Shown: piece after piece, positions 34,223 through 46,727 of the stretch
How the letters are laid out: each line of letters starts with the position of its first letter
Position numbering within the stretch: the first letter of the stretch is position 1
NCBI RefSeq assembly: GCF_034190915.1
Contig: NW_026947489.1
Coordinates: 58,404,001-58,468,000 of the forward strand
Length of the DNA: 64,000 bases
Reading direction: 5' to 3'
DNA from: Cavia porcellus
Taxonomy: Eukaryota > Chordata > Mammalia > Rodentia > Caviidae
Notes under the pieces: generated by a model
What the model saw: the letters and a program-made list of their open reading frames with translations, nothing else
The model's database searches: none
What the model was told of the DNA's origin: nothing
Translations under genes and position numbers: made by a program

Positions 34223-34999
34223 GCTAAGCAGAAGGGTTGGTTGTATACACAGCAGTATCTCATATATTTTTTGAAAATAAATGAAGTAATATAATATGGT
34301 TTAAGTCTTAAATAACAGAATATAAAAAGCACTTGTTCCTGAATTTAAAAATTTTAAATGATGGATGAAATGATGTTGACAAATGGGTTTTTTGCTTAAT
34401 CCAAAGGTTAGAATAATTAATTGATGATTTCCATAGGTCCCATGTACCCTCTACCTCATGGCAGGCACCAGCTTCCATGCCAGCATGGGGGAAAAAGCAG
34501 TGCTTTCCTTGCCAGCTTTTGCACTCAGTGAAAAGAGAGACCAAAAGGAAAAGAAAAGTGAGGTGGGAAGGACAGAGCCGGGGCTGGTGTGCAGGGTCAC
34601 CTTCCTGTGGAGCCATCAGGGAACAGTGATGGGTGGGCAGGGCCCTGCCCTCCAGGAGGTGAGGGAAGAGGTGTCTGGAGGTGTGAGCTGAACGTGAGCC
34701 TGCCTCACACTGCGAGTGTTTCCTGGTGAGCACTTAGGCCCTCCCCCATAACACAGATAAATAAATGGATTCTCTTCTGTTTACCTTTGAGCTTTTGAGT
34801 TGTTAGCAGAACTCTTTCTACTGGGCAATATTTAAGCATTTTAAATTTCATTTATTTTTTGAGCCATTTTTGTTATTAATTGCCATATAGTAATTGTGCA
34901 CGTGTACTGGGTAACCAATGAAGTTTTCATTTCTGTAAATATCATGCAAGTATCAGATTAGAGTCATTCTCATATTAGCCACCTCCAACATTTGCAGCT
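34223..34999. other. Unique non-coding sequence
   Basis: No gene or repeat is recognised. The 141-codon minus-strand open frame at 34308-34733 has no recognisable domain or splice context. Confidence 0.4.
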
Positions 35000-35115
35000 T
35001 TTTGTTTTTTGAGACAGGGCCTTGCTAGGTAGTTCAGGGGGGCCTCAAACTCCAAGTGACCCTGCCTCAGCCTCCAGAGTGCTGCATTACAGGTGTGAGC
35101 CACCACACCAGGCTT
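35000..35115 (-). mobile_element. B1-type SINE
   Basis: 'ttttttgagacagggccttg', 'gcctcagcctccagagtgct' and 'caggtgtgagccaccacacc' identify an antisense B1 monomer. Confidence 0.88.
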
Positions 35116-35456
35116 GTAATTTCTTTGTGTTGGAAACATTCACCACTCTGGTTTTCCAGCAATTTTGGACTGTGCTAGAGACTGGAATTAAATCTCCAGT
35201 CTCCTTGTAGCCTATTTATTTTCACTTAGCTTTTTAAACAGACAGTTTCTCTGTCTCCATCTTTATGTATTTGTTTAGATAAAATGTAAAAATGTGAAGA
35301 GTTGGGAGAGAACAGAAATTGCAGGCTGCTGAAGGGAAGCTAAAGCATCATGGAAATAAACATGCACGCCAACCAACCGGAAGCAATCTAAAATGTTTAC
35401 GATGTCCAGCTCTGTGGAGCTGATTGTGTATTCTGGTGCTCAAAGCACCCACCCTG

Positions 35457-35625
35457 CTGGGTGCAGTGGTGCACACTCTGGAAGGCTGAGAGAGGAAAAT
35501 TGAAAGTTTGAGCTCAGTTTTGGCAACTTAGTGGGAATGCATCTCAAAATAAAGAAAGAGCTGGTGTTGTAGCTCAGTGCAAAGACCTGGGTTTATGGAT
35601 CCTCAGTTCTGCACCAAAACCAAAC
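35457..35625 (+). mobile_element. Dimeric B1-ID SINE
   Basis: On the plus strand a B1 unit ('gctgggtgcagtggtgcaca', 'ggaaggctgagagaggaaa') is followed by an ID unit ('gagctggtgttgtagctcag' to 'cctcagttctgcacc') and an AC-rich tail. This is the sense form of the dimers seen antisense at 20101/20866 and 55181. Confidence 0.75.
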
Positions 35626-37353
35626 CAACAAAGAAGCCACAAAAATACAATTGTGGAGCAGAGAGTTGGATAAGTCTTTGTTTTTGCATGTGAAAGGTGT
35701 ACTTTGGTCCAGGAAGATCATGGATAGAGACCTGAGGTTGCTGTGTGAAGTGCTGTAGAGGAGACTGGAAAAGCAGAGGAGTTTGTAAGCTCACATTTTA
35801 GACTGTGCTCTTATCTTTCCTCCTCTGTTATTTCCTTCCTGCTTCGAAAATCTTAAAAAGCTTTGCTGTCAATATCCCTTTATTTCACTATGCTGTGTCC
35901 TGGTTTTCTGTATTTGGCTGACCTTGTGTGTCCCCAACCCCACCCAAATCAGCAGCTCTGAGACATCACTGTGTGGTTATTGATGTTCTTTGATTTGATG
36001 TCTTAGCATGGCACAATGGGTTTGCTTTACGTGCATAAGCAAATGGGGAATTTCTGCCTGTTTTCTGGCACTTGCAGAAAATTGTTCCTATCCTTGAAGG
36101 TGACCTTGAAGCTAGATGGAACCCAGAAACTTCCAAAATTAATTTATGCCTTTACAGGTTTCTGTTGATAAAAGGCAAGTTGAAGGAAAGATCATGACGA
36201 CCTAATACTCAAGAGCAAATCCAAGCAACTTCTTTTGCTTCAAGCATTTATTTGTTGCATACATTTTACAGATTATGCTTGTATATGATAAAACACACCA
36301 AGTGATGCATCCTGGCAATAAGTTTTGTCCTGAGTATTACTTAGGTCTGTGGGGACCCAAAGAGAATGTTTCCCCTAAGTGGTGTAAAGACAAAGTGAAT
36401 TTGGACTATGGCTTATTTGGCAATAGGAGATACATTCTGAGCTCAACATTTCTTTTTTGGAGATGCAAGTGGCAAACAGTTCCTTAGTTTATCAGGGCAG
36501 CTCTTTAGCATTTCCGAAAGCATTTTGGGTTCTCGGTTGGATAAACCCACCAGCATCCATCACAGGATTCTAAAATGCAGTTAGCTTTTTTTTGCTAACT
36601 CCATTTTCAGACCTAAACCAACGTTCTGCAGAGTGCACTCAGCTCTTGGCTCCAGATACAGCTTGCAACACAGTTCCGCAGCGACTCATCTCCAACTTCC
36701 ACAGAGCAAAAGCCATGTTTTAGTGGGATAGTTTTTCTTCACTCTTTAGCATTAGTTTAAGAATAAATAGTGCATTTACTTCTGAGCCCAGAGAGACAAA
36801 GTGTCTCCATCACAGCTGTGCTTCTCAAAGTTTAATGTCTGTGAATCCCTGGGAAACTTGGTTTGGCAGGTCAGGATGGGACCCAAGGATCTGCATTCCT
36901 AGCAAGCTCTGTTGGTCCCAGTGCTGGAAGATGGGAGTTCTCATGTGCTGTGCCGTCTGCGTTTTCATCTAACTTGCTAGGGCTCATTAGGCTGTCAGTC
37001 AAGAGGGTGCTGAATGCGGAATTAATTCAAAATGTTTCCCTTTCCCGATCATTTTGACTTTGGGGAAGAACTAGAAGTTAGATCTGGTGAGCAAGGTGGA
37101 CCAAGGCACACTGTCGTGTTTGTATTTGACAAAATTTGCTTAAGTGTTTGGATTAATTCAAGACATGGGGGCAGCCATGAAAATATACTGATGAAAGAGG
37201 ACTTCAGGAACTCTAATGAAAGCGGCAAGGATGACAGAGCATGTACGTTCAGGGTAAGAGGGCTTTGAGGGGGATTAAAGGCAACGTGTCTTTTATTGCA
37301 ATAAATGTTTAGTGTAAACATTCACCATATTTTTTGATCACTCTTCATACATA

Positions 37354-37380
37354 TGTGTGTGTGTGTGTTTTTTTTTTTTG
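37354..37380. repeat. Short (TG)n plus poly-T tract
   Basis: A short alternating TG run is followed directly by about eleven T residues. Confidence 0.85.
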
Positions 37381-37662
37381 GTCTACTGATTCTATTCCTC
37401 TAGAGAACCAGCACCAGTCCGAGGGAGTGGTAACCAGCTGTTGTGAAGGGCAGGAAGGATGCAGGGTGCGAAGTGCTGGGGGTGGACAGAGTGCGAGGAG
37501 GAGACTCCTGCATTTTTCAGAACCTTGAAGTTCTCTACAGTGTAGAGATGTGTGTGTCTGTGCATCCTCTGGTCTTGGCAAGGTGTGTAGTTGGTGGAGG
37601 CTCAAGCAGCAGATGTGAGCAGATGCAGATGGCTCCGAACCCAGCTGGGAAAACAGAGCTTC

Positions 37663-37664
<2 letters not shown>

Positions 37665-37695
<31 letters not shown>
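37665..37695. repeat. (TG)n microsatellite
   Basis: About fifteen GT units without interruption. Confidence 0.93.
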
Positions 37696-37697
<2 letters not shown>

Positions 37698-39235
37698 CAA
37701 GGGATGGCTGTGTATCTCCTAGGTTCCATCTGATCTTTCAGCCCAAGTGGGTTACTTGGATGTTCCAATTGCAACTGCAGAGAGAATGCTAGCCTGCTTC
37801 TTGCTTTGACATTTAAAAGTGCTTTCTGAGCGTGTGTGTTTATGTCAGGTAGTGACTCAGGCTCTGGAAGCACAGTGAGGAACAGACCAGACCAAAGTTC
37901 TGCCGTGTGGACTTAAACATTTTGGTGGCATTCAAATCATGGAGCTTTTCTGGGGTGGGAATCTGGGAGGAAAGTTCCTGTCAATGAGTTCCTCAGGATC
38001 CTGGGAGGAGGGAGGTTCTTCGCAGGACAGCTCTCAGAGGCCAAGGCAGAGGTGCCAGAAGAGCCAGGGGTTGAGACTGAGAATCCAAAGTAGGAAGTGG
38101 AACAAAAGATCAAAATAGGAATGGAGCAGGCAGATTGGGAAAAGGGATTTCCGCATGGTGCTGGTGAATGAACACATTGGGGTAGCTCCAAACTCCTTAC
38201 CTGGGAACTGTCAGCAAAGTGGAACCAAGCATTGGGCCACTCTTCGAATGGCTCTGCTAATGACCAGCTCAGTCCCCATCAAACAGCAAAACCTCTCTGG
38301 GATGTTTGTGAAGTGAGCCTTCCTTGGACTTCTGGAGTCTGGACGATAAAACTTTGCTTACTCTCTGCTTCCCTAATACACTATTTCTTTCTTTCTCCCT
38401 CCCACCCCCAAGTGTGAGGAGGTTGATTTATCTTAGCAGATCCTGTCAGATTGTGTCTAACTACATATATTTGCTCTTCCCAAATGTCCAATCTTTGTCA
38501 GTTGAAAAATATTTGAAGTGCTGACAGGGCTTTTATGGACAGCTCACCTATCATGGCAGAGTCTATAGGATTAATTCTTCTTAATTATGTTAGTGCTGGG
38601 CCATCAGTCACATTTATTGATGCTGTCTGGTCATGTCTAGAAGATTTATAGGTATCTCTATTCATCCTACACAGAAGAGAACACAAATAACTGCTATCTT
38701 TTGAGTGTCACTTTGCATGAGACATATGTTACACACTTACTACAGAAAGCTTTTTAATAAATAAGCATTTGCCTAAGTTTCTTCTCTGGGGTGTTGGAAG
38801 TGGAGTGTGGAATCTGGGACATCTCTGCCATTCTTGTTCCTTTCTGTTTTTAACTGAGTTAAAAACTCGTCTATTAGTCAAAGTGCTTTCATCCATACCA
38901 GGAGAGTGTTGAGAATTATGCACCAGTTCATAGTCAGAATTTAATCTTTTTGTGTATGTGGCCTTTGGCTTTCACATCATTGAATATGAAAGGACTGGAT
39001 TTCAGACAACCAGAAGGAAATGGGATGAACTAAGAATTTCTGGCTGGTGAGAGGTTGGAGTTCAGATGAGTCCTGAGCTGCCCAGTGTTCAGTGCGCTGG
39101 TGGAGGTCTCCATTCCTGCCCTCTGTGACTCTGCCCAGCTGCAGTTAGGGTCCAGCTTCTGCTTTACGTTCAGCTTGGTTTAAAAATATGATTGAGAGGT
39201 TTTCCTTTTTTAAATTTAATTTTTAAAATTTTAAT

Positions 39236-39319
39236 TTTTTTTGTGGTACCGGGGATCGAACTCACAATCTTGTGCTTGCCAGGCAGGTGCTTATGCTGCT
39301 GAGCTAAAATCCCCAGCCC
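39236..39319 (-). mobile_element. ID-type SINE in the L1 3' tail
   Basis: A T run, 'gtggtaccggggatcgaact', 'gccaggcaggtgcttatgct' and 'gagctaaaatccccagccc'. It is flanked by AATTTTTAAA-type sequence on both sides (about 39219 and 39320), so it landed in the A-rich tail of the L1. Confidence 0.88.
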
Positions 39320-40011
39320 AATTTTTAAAGTTTTAAAAACAATAATAACAACAGAAATAAGACAAAAGCAATACAGAATTTTAAAAACTAGGAAATTAAC
39401 ACTAACAATATATTACATGTTATTATATTTAGGCATAAAAATGATCAAACAATCAGACAATAAAACACAAACTGTTCTTTTTGATGAACTAACAGAGACT
39501 AGTAATATAACATGCATATATATGTATATATATAATCTTTTCCCTTCTTTCTTTTCTCCTTTCCCCTACCCCAGCTGTTCTTTCCTTTTGAACACTTTCT
39601 TTCCCTTTCATTTTTGTAATATTTATTGTACATTTTGGATCTTATTTAATTTTTTAAAAAAATTTACAGTAGCTAGACAGTATGGCATTTACACATGTGA
39701 GTCTGATTTGTTTCACTTATGAATATAGTCTCTAGGAGCATTCAGTTACCTATAACAGCCCCAAGCCTATCCTTCTTTATAGCTGAGTAATACTCCATTG
39801 TATAAAAATACAATCTTTTAAAATCTTTTTTAAAAATTCATTCTGTGGTTGATGGGCATTTGGGTTGTTTCCAAGATTTAGCTATTACAAATTGTGCTAC
39901 TATAAACATGGGTGCACATACATTGCTATGGCATGGTGTTTTCAATTCTCCTGGGAAAATACCTAGAAAGGGAGTAGCTGGATTGAATGGGACTTCCAAT
40001 CCTAGTTTTTT

Positions 40012-40093
40012 TTCTCTTGGTACTGGTGATCGAACTCATGACTTCACAATTATCAGGCAAGTGCTTGAGCCGCTGAGCTAAATCCCCAGCCCA
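40012..40093 (-). mobile_element. ID-type SINE inside L1 ORF2, with target duplication
   Basis: 'ctcttggtactggtgatcga', 'caggcaagtgcttgagccgc' and 'gagctaaatccccagccc' identify an antisense ID unit. The 16-bp duplication CCAATCCTAGTTTTTT at 39996-40011 and 40094-40109 marks a clean L1-type insertion. It is younger than the L1 it disrupts. Confidence 0.92.
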
Positions 40094-42149
40094 CCAATCC
40101 TAGTTTTTTGAGGAATCTCCACACTTATTTCCAGTGATTGTACCAGTGTACACTCCCACCAACAGTGGAGAAGCGTTCCTTTTTCCCTACAGCTCCACCA
40201 ACCCTTGCTATTTCTTGATGGCACCCATTCTTTCCGGGGTGATACAGAATTTCGGTATTGTTTTAATTTGCATTTTTTGAATGACCATATATTATTTGCC
40301 ATTTGTATTTCTTCATCTGAGAACTGTGTGTTCATCTCAGATGCCCATTTTTAATTGGGTCTTTGAATCCAGAGTGGGAGGATCTGATTTTTTTTCCAAT
40401 TCATTTTATGTTCTAGATAGAAGTCCTTTGTTTGAGGGTCCATTGGCTAAAATTTTTTCCCATTCTGTGGATTTTCCTTTCACTCTGTTGGTGTTTCTTT
40501 TGATTTGCAAAAACCTTTTAATGAGATCCCAGTTGTTGATTCTTTGAAATACTTCCTGTGCAGTTTACATTTGGTTCATCAACTCTTTGCCACCCCTATG
40601 TCTTCAAGCTTTCTATACACTTTCTCTTCTAGTAGATCTAGTGTTTCTATTTTTAATATTTAGATCTTTGATCCATTTTGACTTTAGCGCATGGTGATAG
40701 ACATAGGTCTATTTTTAGTGTTCAGCATGCCAAAAGTCAATTTTTCCAGCACCATTTATTAAAGAGGCTATGCTTCTTCCAATGAACATGTTTGGCTCCT
40801 TTGTCAAAGATAAGGTGGCTGAGTGTCTTTGTAATTGTTTCTGCATCTTCTGATTGGTTGATCTTCAGGTCTGTTTCTTTTTGCCAATACCATGTTGATT
40901 TATCGCAGTAGCTTTGTAGTATAATTTCAAATCAGAGATTGTGATGCCTCCTGCCTTTCTTTTGTTGCCCAGGATTGCCTTTGCTATTCTAGGTCTTTTC
41001 TGACTCTAAACAAATTTTAGGAATGTTTTCTCTAGATCTGTATGCTAATAGTATTTTGATCAGGATTGCATTAAATCTGTACAACAATTTTGGGAGTATA
41101 GCCATTTTCACTATATTGGCTCTTCCTGTCCAAGAGCAAGAAATACATTTCCAATTTCTGATATCTTCTTCAATCTCGTTTTTCAGAGTACTTTAGTTTT
41201 CAGTGCAGAGGTCTTTTACATCCTTTGTTAATCAATTCCTAAGTATTTCATTTTTTGGATGCTATTATGAAAGGTGTTATTTTCCTACTCTTTTTCAGTG
41301 AGTTTATTCTTTGTATACAAGAATGCTATTAATTGTGGAGTGTTGACTTTGTATCCAGCTATGCTGATGAATTTGCTTATTAACTCTAGTAGAATTTTGG
41401 TGGAGTTTTTGGGATCCTACATGTAAAGTATCATGTCATCTGCAAATAATGATAATTTAATTTGTTCATTTCCTATCTTTATTACTTTTATTTCTCTCTC
41501 TTGTTTAATTGCTCTGGAAAATATTTCCAGCACTATATTGAATAGCAATGGTGATAATGGACATTCTTGTCTTGTTCCTGAATTTAGAGTGAAAGTTTTC
41601 AGTTTTTGTCCATTTAGTGTGATGTTGGCTATTGGTTTGTCATCAGATTGAAGTAGAGACCATCTATCTGATTTTCTGCAGGGTTTTTTTTTTAATCATG
41701 AATGAATGCTGAACCTTATCAGAAGCTTTCTCTGCATCTATTGAAATGGTCATGTGATATTTGTTTTTGGCTCTGTTGGTGTGATATATTACATTTATTG
41801 ATTTGTATATATTAAAGCATCCCTGCATTCCTGGGTTGAATCCCACTTGGTCATGGTATATAATCTTTTTGATGATTTGCTGCATTCTGTTTGCTAGTAT
41901 TCTATTGAGAATTTTACACCTATGTTCATTAGGGAGATTGGCCTGTAGTTCTCCTTTTTGGTGGGGTCTTCTCTGGTTTAGGTATCAGAGTAATATTTGC
42001 CTCCAAGAATGAGTTAGTGAAAATTGCTTGTCTTTCAATTTCATTAAAGAGTTTGAGGAGTATTGGTGTTAAATCTCTAAATTTCTTGTAGAATTCAGGC
42101 ATGAACCCATCAGGATCTGGACTTTTCTTTGGTGGTAGAGGATTTCTTT

Positions 42150-42231
42150 GTTGGTAGAGTTCTGAGGATTGAACTCATGACCTCACATTTGCCAGACAGG
42201 CACTTACACCACTGAGCTAAATCCCTGGCCC
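42150..42231 (-). mobile_element. ID-type SINE inside L1 ORF2
   Basis: 'ttctgaggattgaactcatg', 'gccagacaggcacttacacc' and 'gagctaaatccctggccc' identify a somewhat diverged antisense ID unit within ORF2. The edges are less clear than for the copy at 40012. Confidence 0.8.
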
Positions 42232-43639
42232 TGTAACTTCAACTTTGGTAATTCATAAATTTCTAGAAATCTGTCCATTTCTTTTGTGTCTTCCATCCTC
42301 TGCAAGTAAAGACTTTCAAAACAGGTATTGATGTAAATTTCCACCAGATCTGTGGTAATTTCACCCATTTCATTCCTCCTTGTATGAATTTGAGTTTTTT
42401 CTTTCCTTTTCTTGATAAAGTTGGCTAGGAATTTATCAATTATGTTTATTCTTCCAGATAATCAACTGTTTGATTCATTAATTCTTTGCATTGTTTTTTT
42501 AGCCTGAATTGCATTAATTTCTGCTCTGATCTTTACAATTTTCTCCTTTCTATGAGCTTTGGTCTTGATTTGCTCTTCTTTTTCTAGAAGCTTGAGGTGC
42601 AGTACTAGGTTTTTTATTTGTGCTCATTCTGTTTTCCTGATGTGAGGATTCATTACTATATAATTCCCTTTTATGACCACTTACATTGCATTCCATAGGT
42701 TCTGGTATGTTGTACCTACATTTTTATTTAATTGCAGATATTGTTTGATTTCTTCTTAATTCCATCTATGACCCAATGATTGTTCAGGAGGTTATTTTTT
42801 AATTTCTATGCATTTATGTAGGTTTTGAAGTTTTTTGTCATTAATTTCCAATTTTAATGCACTATGGTCAGATAATATGCATGGAATAATTCTGATCCCT
42901 TTGCAATTACTTAAGAATAGTATGTGGGCTACTGTGTGGTCTGTTTTAGAGAATGTCCCATGTGCAGCTGAGAAAAATGTGTATTCTGATGTGGTTGGGT
43001 GGAACACTCTATAAATATCTAGTAAGTCCATTTGTTCACAGGTTTGACTCAGTTCTATTATTTCTTTCAGTCTGATTGATCTATCTCTTTGTGACAATGG
43101 TGTACTAAGTTCCCCCTGTTGCAACTGTGTTATTGCATATTGGATTTTTCAAGTCTATTAGTATTTGTCTTATACAGTTGAGTGTTCTTGTATTTGGTGC
43201 ATATATATATATATTTATGATTATTATGTCTTCTTGAATTTTTCCTCTAATGAATAAGTAGTGACTTTCTTGATCTCTTTTGAACATTTTTGGTTTGAAA
43301 TTTACATTGTCTGCAAACAGAATAACTACCCTGCTTTTTTCTGGGTTCCTGTCACATGCAATATTGTTTACATCCTTTGACTTTCAGTCTATGAGTTTCT
43401 TTTTGAGTTAGATGTATTTCTTGTATGCAGCTTATTATTGGGTCTTATTTCTTAATCTGTTTTGCCAATTTATTTCTTTTAATTGGTGAATTGGGGCCAT
43501 TTACATTGGTAGTTATAACTGATATGTATTGGCTTATCTTTGTCAGGTTGTTTTCCTGTTTCCCTCCTTTGTTTAAATGCTTGCTTGAGTACCTGGTGTT
43601 TCTTTCTGTTGTTGTTCTGGGAATTGTGGTCATTTTTAT

Positions 43640-44700
43640 CTCTCTAGAATATCTTTCAGTACTCTTTCTAGGGTTGTTTTGGTGGACATCAGTTTCTTCA
43701 GTTGTTCTTTGTCATGGAAGTATCTTATTTTTCCATTAATTTTGAGAGATATTTTTGCAGGATACATCAATCTGGGTTGAAAGTTGGTTTCTTTCCAAAC
43801 TTGAAATACTTCACTCCAAGCTTGTCTTGTCTTGAGGGTTTGGCCTGAGAAGTTGGCTGTGATTCTTTCCTTGATAGGTGATTTGTTTCTTTTCTCTCAC
43901 AGAGTTTAGTATTCATTTTTATGCTGAATTTCTGGGATCTTGATTTTGTATGTCAGGGTGTAGGTTATGGTTGTTTGGAATTCTATATGCCTCACTTATC
44001 TGTATATCAGATTCTTTTCACATGTTTGGGAAATTTTCTGCTATTACTTCTGAAAATAGTTTTTTAAAATGTCATTTGTGATAATGCCTATGTTTTCATC
44101 GGCACCTATCAGTTTTATATTGTTTTTGTTTGTGTCATCTTGGAACTGTTGAATTGTCCTTTCATGATTACTTATTATTTTTAAGAGTTCTTTACTTTCA
44201 TGATTACTAGCTGTAATCCTGTCTTCAAGGTCTGAAAGTCTGTCTTCAATTTTGTCCAAGTGGGTTTGCCAGTTTTCAATGGAGTTTTAAATTTCTTGAA
44301 TATCTGTTTGAATCTCTTTCATGCATTCTGTTTCTTTCCTATATTGCTCATTCAAGGTTTCCATCATTTATCCATGCTCCCGTACTTTTAAAAAAAAATC
44401 TCTGTCTTCTCTAGCTATGCTGAGCAATCTTTTATTAAGGTTGTCATTTCTTTCTTTACCTGAGAGATTTCTGATCTGATTTCCTGTATAGCCTCATGGA
44501 TTTGTTTTATGTTACTTGCTATCTTTTCAGAAATATAGGACTTCCAATGTCCTCTATTTCAGTGTTTCCTGTATTGATCCAGATGGGCTGGACATTTGAG
44601 ATTGCATTTTGCTTTTTTGTTTTGTCATTTTCACCTTTTGGGTGAATATTTTGGTCTTTTCAATCCTGCTAGTCTCAACTGTCTGTCACATGTGTCTTAG
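43640..44700 (-). pseudogene. L1 ORF1 pseudogene of the long L1
   Basis: The coiled-coil part is readable as EDRLSDLEDRITASNHESKE and HERTIQQFQDDTNKNNIKL (44259-44044). Downstream nucleotide landmarks ('tcttgattttgtatgtcag', 'ttgcaggatacatcaatctg', 'ttctttgtcatggaagtatc' in plus orientation) follow the ORF1 order seen in the other copies. Frameshifts split it into short frames. The start is approximate. Confidence 0.72.
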
Positions 44701-44930
44701 GGTCTTCCTGTGTAGCTGACTTTCACTCAGTTGATGGGCCCTGCAGTGCGTAGGATGTGCCAGTCACCTGAATTCTTGCTGTGGGGCCAGTTGGGTAAAT
44801 CCTATATTCATTCTAGGCTGACTAGCCTAGGAGTATTGATGTGAACCAACCCTTAGCTCATATTGTTACTGTGGGATCAGATTGTTCCAGTCTGCCAGAC
44901 CCACCTATCCATGGTGTGTGCCCCAGCTTG

Positions 44931-45376
44931 GATCCTACTGTGTCGTAGGGGTCTCACAGGCACAGCAGAGCTTCTCTGGGTGGAGGGAGGCCTCACTGGT
45001 GCTCATGGCAGCCCACCTGGGATCCTCTGTATGGAAGCAGGGTTCACCTATGCTATTGCTGGCCTGCCAAGGTTCTCCACGTGTGGGGAGGGTTTTCCAA
45101 AGCTCTTGCTGACCCACTTATGTCCTCTGCTTGGGTGGAAGGACTCACCACACTCTTGCCTTCTGTGTGAGGGAAGGGGTCGCTGAGGCTCCTGCCAGCC
45201 CACCAAGGTACTGCACGTGGTGGAAGGGGTCACTGACACCCTGGTGGTTGCTTAGGTCATCAGTATGCAGGTGTGGGGTGGGTGAGGCTCCTGTGAGCTG
45301 CTGCAGTCTTTCAGGTGAGGGGTGAGGGGCAGTTGAAACTCTCACAGGTTACTGAGGTCTTTTGGGTGATTTCTGA
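44931..45376 (-). promoter_or_regulatory. L1 5'UTR monomer array, ~50-bp period
   Basis: About nine diverged repeats of roughly 50 bp can be laid out with starts near 44931, 44971, 45020, 45071, 45121, 45161, 45207, 45255 and 45306, plus a partial one to 45376. The common skeleton is GGTCCTCTGC, TGGGGAAGGGGTCAC, then GAGGCTCTTGC and CCCACC. In rodent L1s, tandem 5' monomers act as internal RNA polymerase II promoters, so that role is inferred here. A partial monomer at the outer end is usual for such arrays. Confidence 0.78.
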
Positions 45377-45387
45377 TCCTTTTTTAA

Positions 45388-46380
45388 TCTACAAAGGGGT
45401 AGGCATCTGAACGTGAAGAACCAAGTACCAACCCGAGTGTTGGTTTCTTGGGGTTTCATCAGTGTCCTAACCAGTGGAAAAGAACAGGAAACCAGAGGAG
45501 ATGGAGTAGAAGACCAGACATTCTATTAGTGAACATTTGAATGAACAGAAACTGTCAAGCCCTAGGCTGGGTTCTTGAACGCATTAGCTTTTACAATCTT
45601 CACTATAGTTTCTTATGATAGGTGTCATTATCCTTAAGTGTGAGAAAACTGAGACCCAGGAAGTCAATAACTCAATCAAGATGTTATAAGTAGTAAGCAG
45701 GAGTCAGAGGCTGACATGGGTCTTCTGGGTAAACATCTCTGCTCTGAAACTTCCTTCAGGAACAAGAGTGAAGCGAGACCTGCAAAGAGCATGTGTAACT
45801 TCCTGTGGAAGGCATGAGAAGTAAAGCCTGTGTGTGAGTATCAGTACGAGACAAAGCATGACAGTTGGGCAAATGGAGTGCGATTCTCACTGTTCAATAA
45901 AAACAAGCAATAAATAAAAAAACAAAGAGAAAAAACTTGGAAGAAGAAACATGGGAGAAAGTTATGAATAACCAATGCTGGAAGAAGTGAATGGTGACAC
46001 ACTACTAGGAAAAGATAGAAAGTCCAAGTTCTGAGGTATTGGAACACAGAGGATGTGGTGTCATATTAATAATCAGGACTCTACAATTAGCGGTAGCTGT
46101 ACTGCATGCCTCTGAATTCTTCTGAGGGGGTTAAGCTGAGATACTTAACACCTGGAAGAGAGATAACTGTTGTGATTTGGACTCCAGGAATCACTTATCT
46201 CATGGATTTCAGAAGAGGAAGCATGAGTTGGTTAGTGCCCTTCCCTCCTTCCCTGCATACAACTTTTCTGGCAGGTATTGAACAATCGATTTCAGTTCAG
46301 TAGTTGGGTTTAAGATTCTGCCTTAGACTAGAAACCCTTCAGTTCGATCTTGTGTAGATTTTTTCCAGTCTCTTCATTTA
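45388..46380. other. Unique non-coding sequence
   Basis: No gene or repeat is recognised. Confidence 0.4.
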
Positions 46381-46727
46381 CAGCAAATTGAACATCCTTA
46401 ATCTGCAAATTCAAAGTCTGAAATGTTCCAAATTCAGAACTTTTCAGCACTATGACGCTGCACATAGAAAATCCCACACCTGACATTATGCATGGGGCCA
46501 CAGTCAAAATGTAGGTGGACTCAAAAAGGGCAGGTGGACTAAAAGTGTTGTATAAAATCATCTTCAGGCTATGTGTGTAAAGTACAAGTGAAACGTAAGA
46601 GAATTTTGTGTACAAATGTGGGTTTCATCCCCAAGATAAGTCACTATAATTGGATAGCTATTTCCAAATCTGATTAAATGTGAAACACTTCTGATCCTCA
46701 TCATTTTGGTCAAGGGCTATTTAACTG
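46381..46727 (+). mobile_element. Decayed non-autonomous DNA transposon
   Basis: It begins 'cagcaaattgaacatcctta' after a TA dinucleotide and ends 'caagggctatttaactg', an imperfect inverted copy of the start. Internal words 'gtctgaaatgttccaaattc' and 'ataaaatcatcttcaggcta' follow the layout of a common mammalian non-autonomous DNA transposon, which I think is of the Tigger/pogo group. The exact family is not certain. It has no coding capacity. Confidence 0.55.

Larger units (their letters stand above)
35626..39200. other. Unique non-coding sequence with two TG tracts
   Basis: No gene is defended here. A possible splice-donor-like site, CAGGGTAAGA, occurs at about 37249 after an 86-codon open stretch, but there is no acceptor or known protein content. 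AT-rich repeat-free blocks at 36.7-36.8 and 38.4-38.7 kb could be regulatory; nothing in the sequence proves it. Confidence 0.35.
39660..43545 (-). pseudogene. L1 ORF2 pseudogene (endonuclease and reverse transcriptase)
   Basis: ORF2p nicks DNA and reverse-transcribes L1 RNA at the target. The N-terminus is readable as ISVITTNVNGPNSPIKRN (about 43550-43450). The endonuclease SDH motif is in ILSDHSALKLEI at about 42870. Reverse-transcriptase motifs include [11 protein letters not shown] and [14 protein letters not shown] (41885-41664). The catalytic FADD box is at 41434-41445, followed by MILYM. The C-terminal part runs down to about 39660. The frame is broken in many places and by ID SINEs at 40012 and about 42150, so no functional enzyme can be made. 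Confidence 0.85.
39214..45376 (-). mobile_element. Near full-length L1 with tandem promoter monomers, inactivated
   Basis: In minus orientation it has about nine ~50-bp GC-rich monomers (45376-44931), a 5'UTR, ORF1 (about 44700-43640), ORF2 (about 43545-39660) and an AT-rich 3'UTR. It is flanked by the 11-bp duplication TCCTTTTTTAA at 39203-39213 and 45377-45387; the T run makes this duplication only moderately convincing. Three ID SINEs have inserted into it. Both genes carry many stops and frameshifts. It serves as the internal reference for what the ORF1-only elements have lost. Confidence 0.82.

Noticed and set aside
37032..37268. Possible host exon ending at a CAGG/GTAAGA donor-like site
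   Set aside because: No upstream acceptor with a polypyrimidine tract fits the frame, and the peptide is not recognisable. One donor-like word is not enough.
44863..45345. Cluster of 60-110-codon frames on both strands near 45 kb as a gene
   Set aside because: They arise from the GC-rich L1 promoter monomers, whose ~50-bp units leave frames open by composition.
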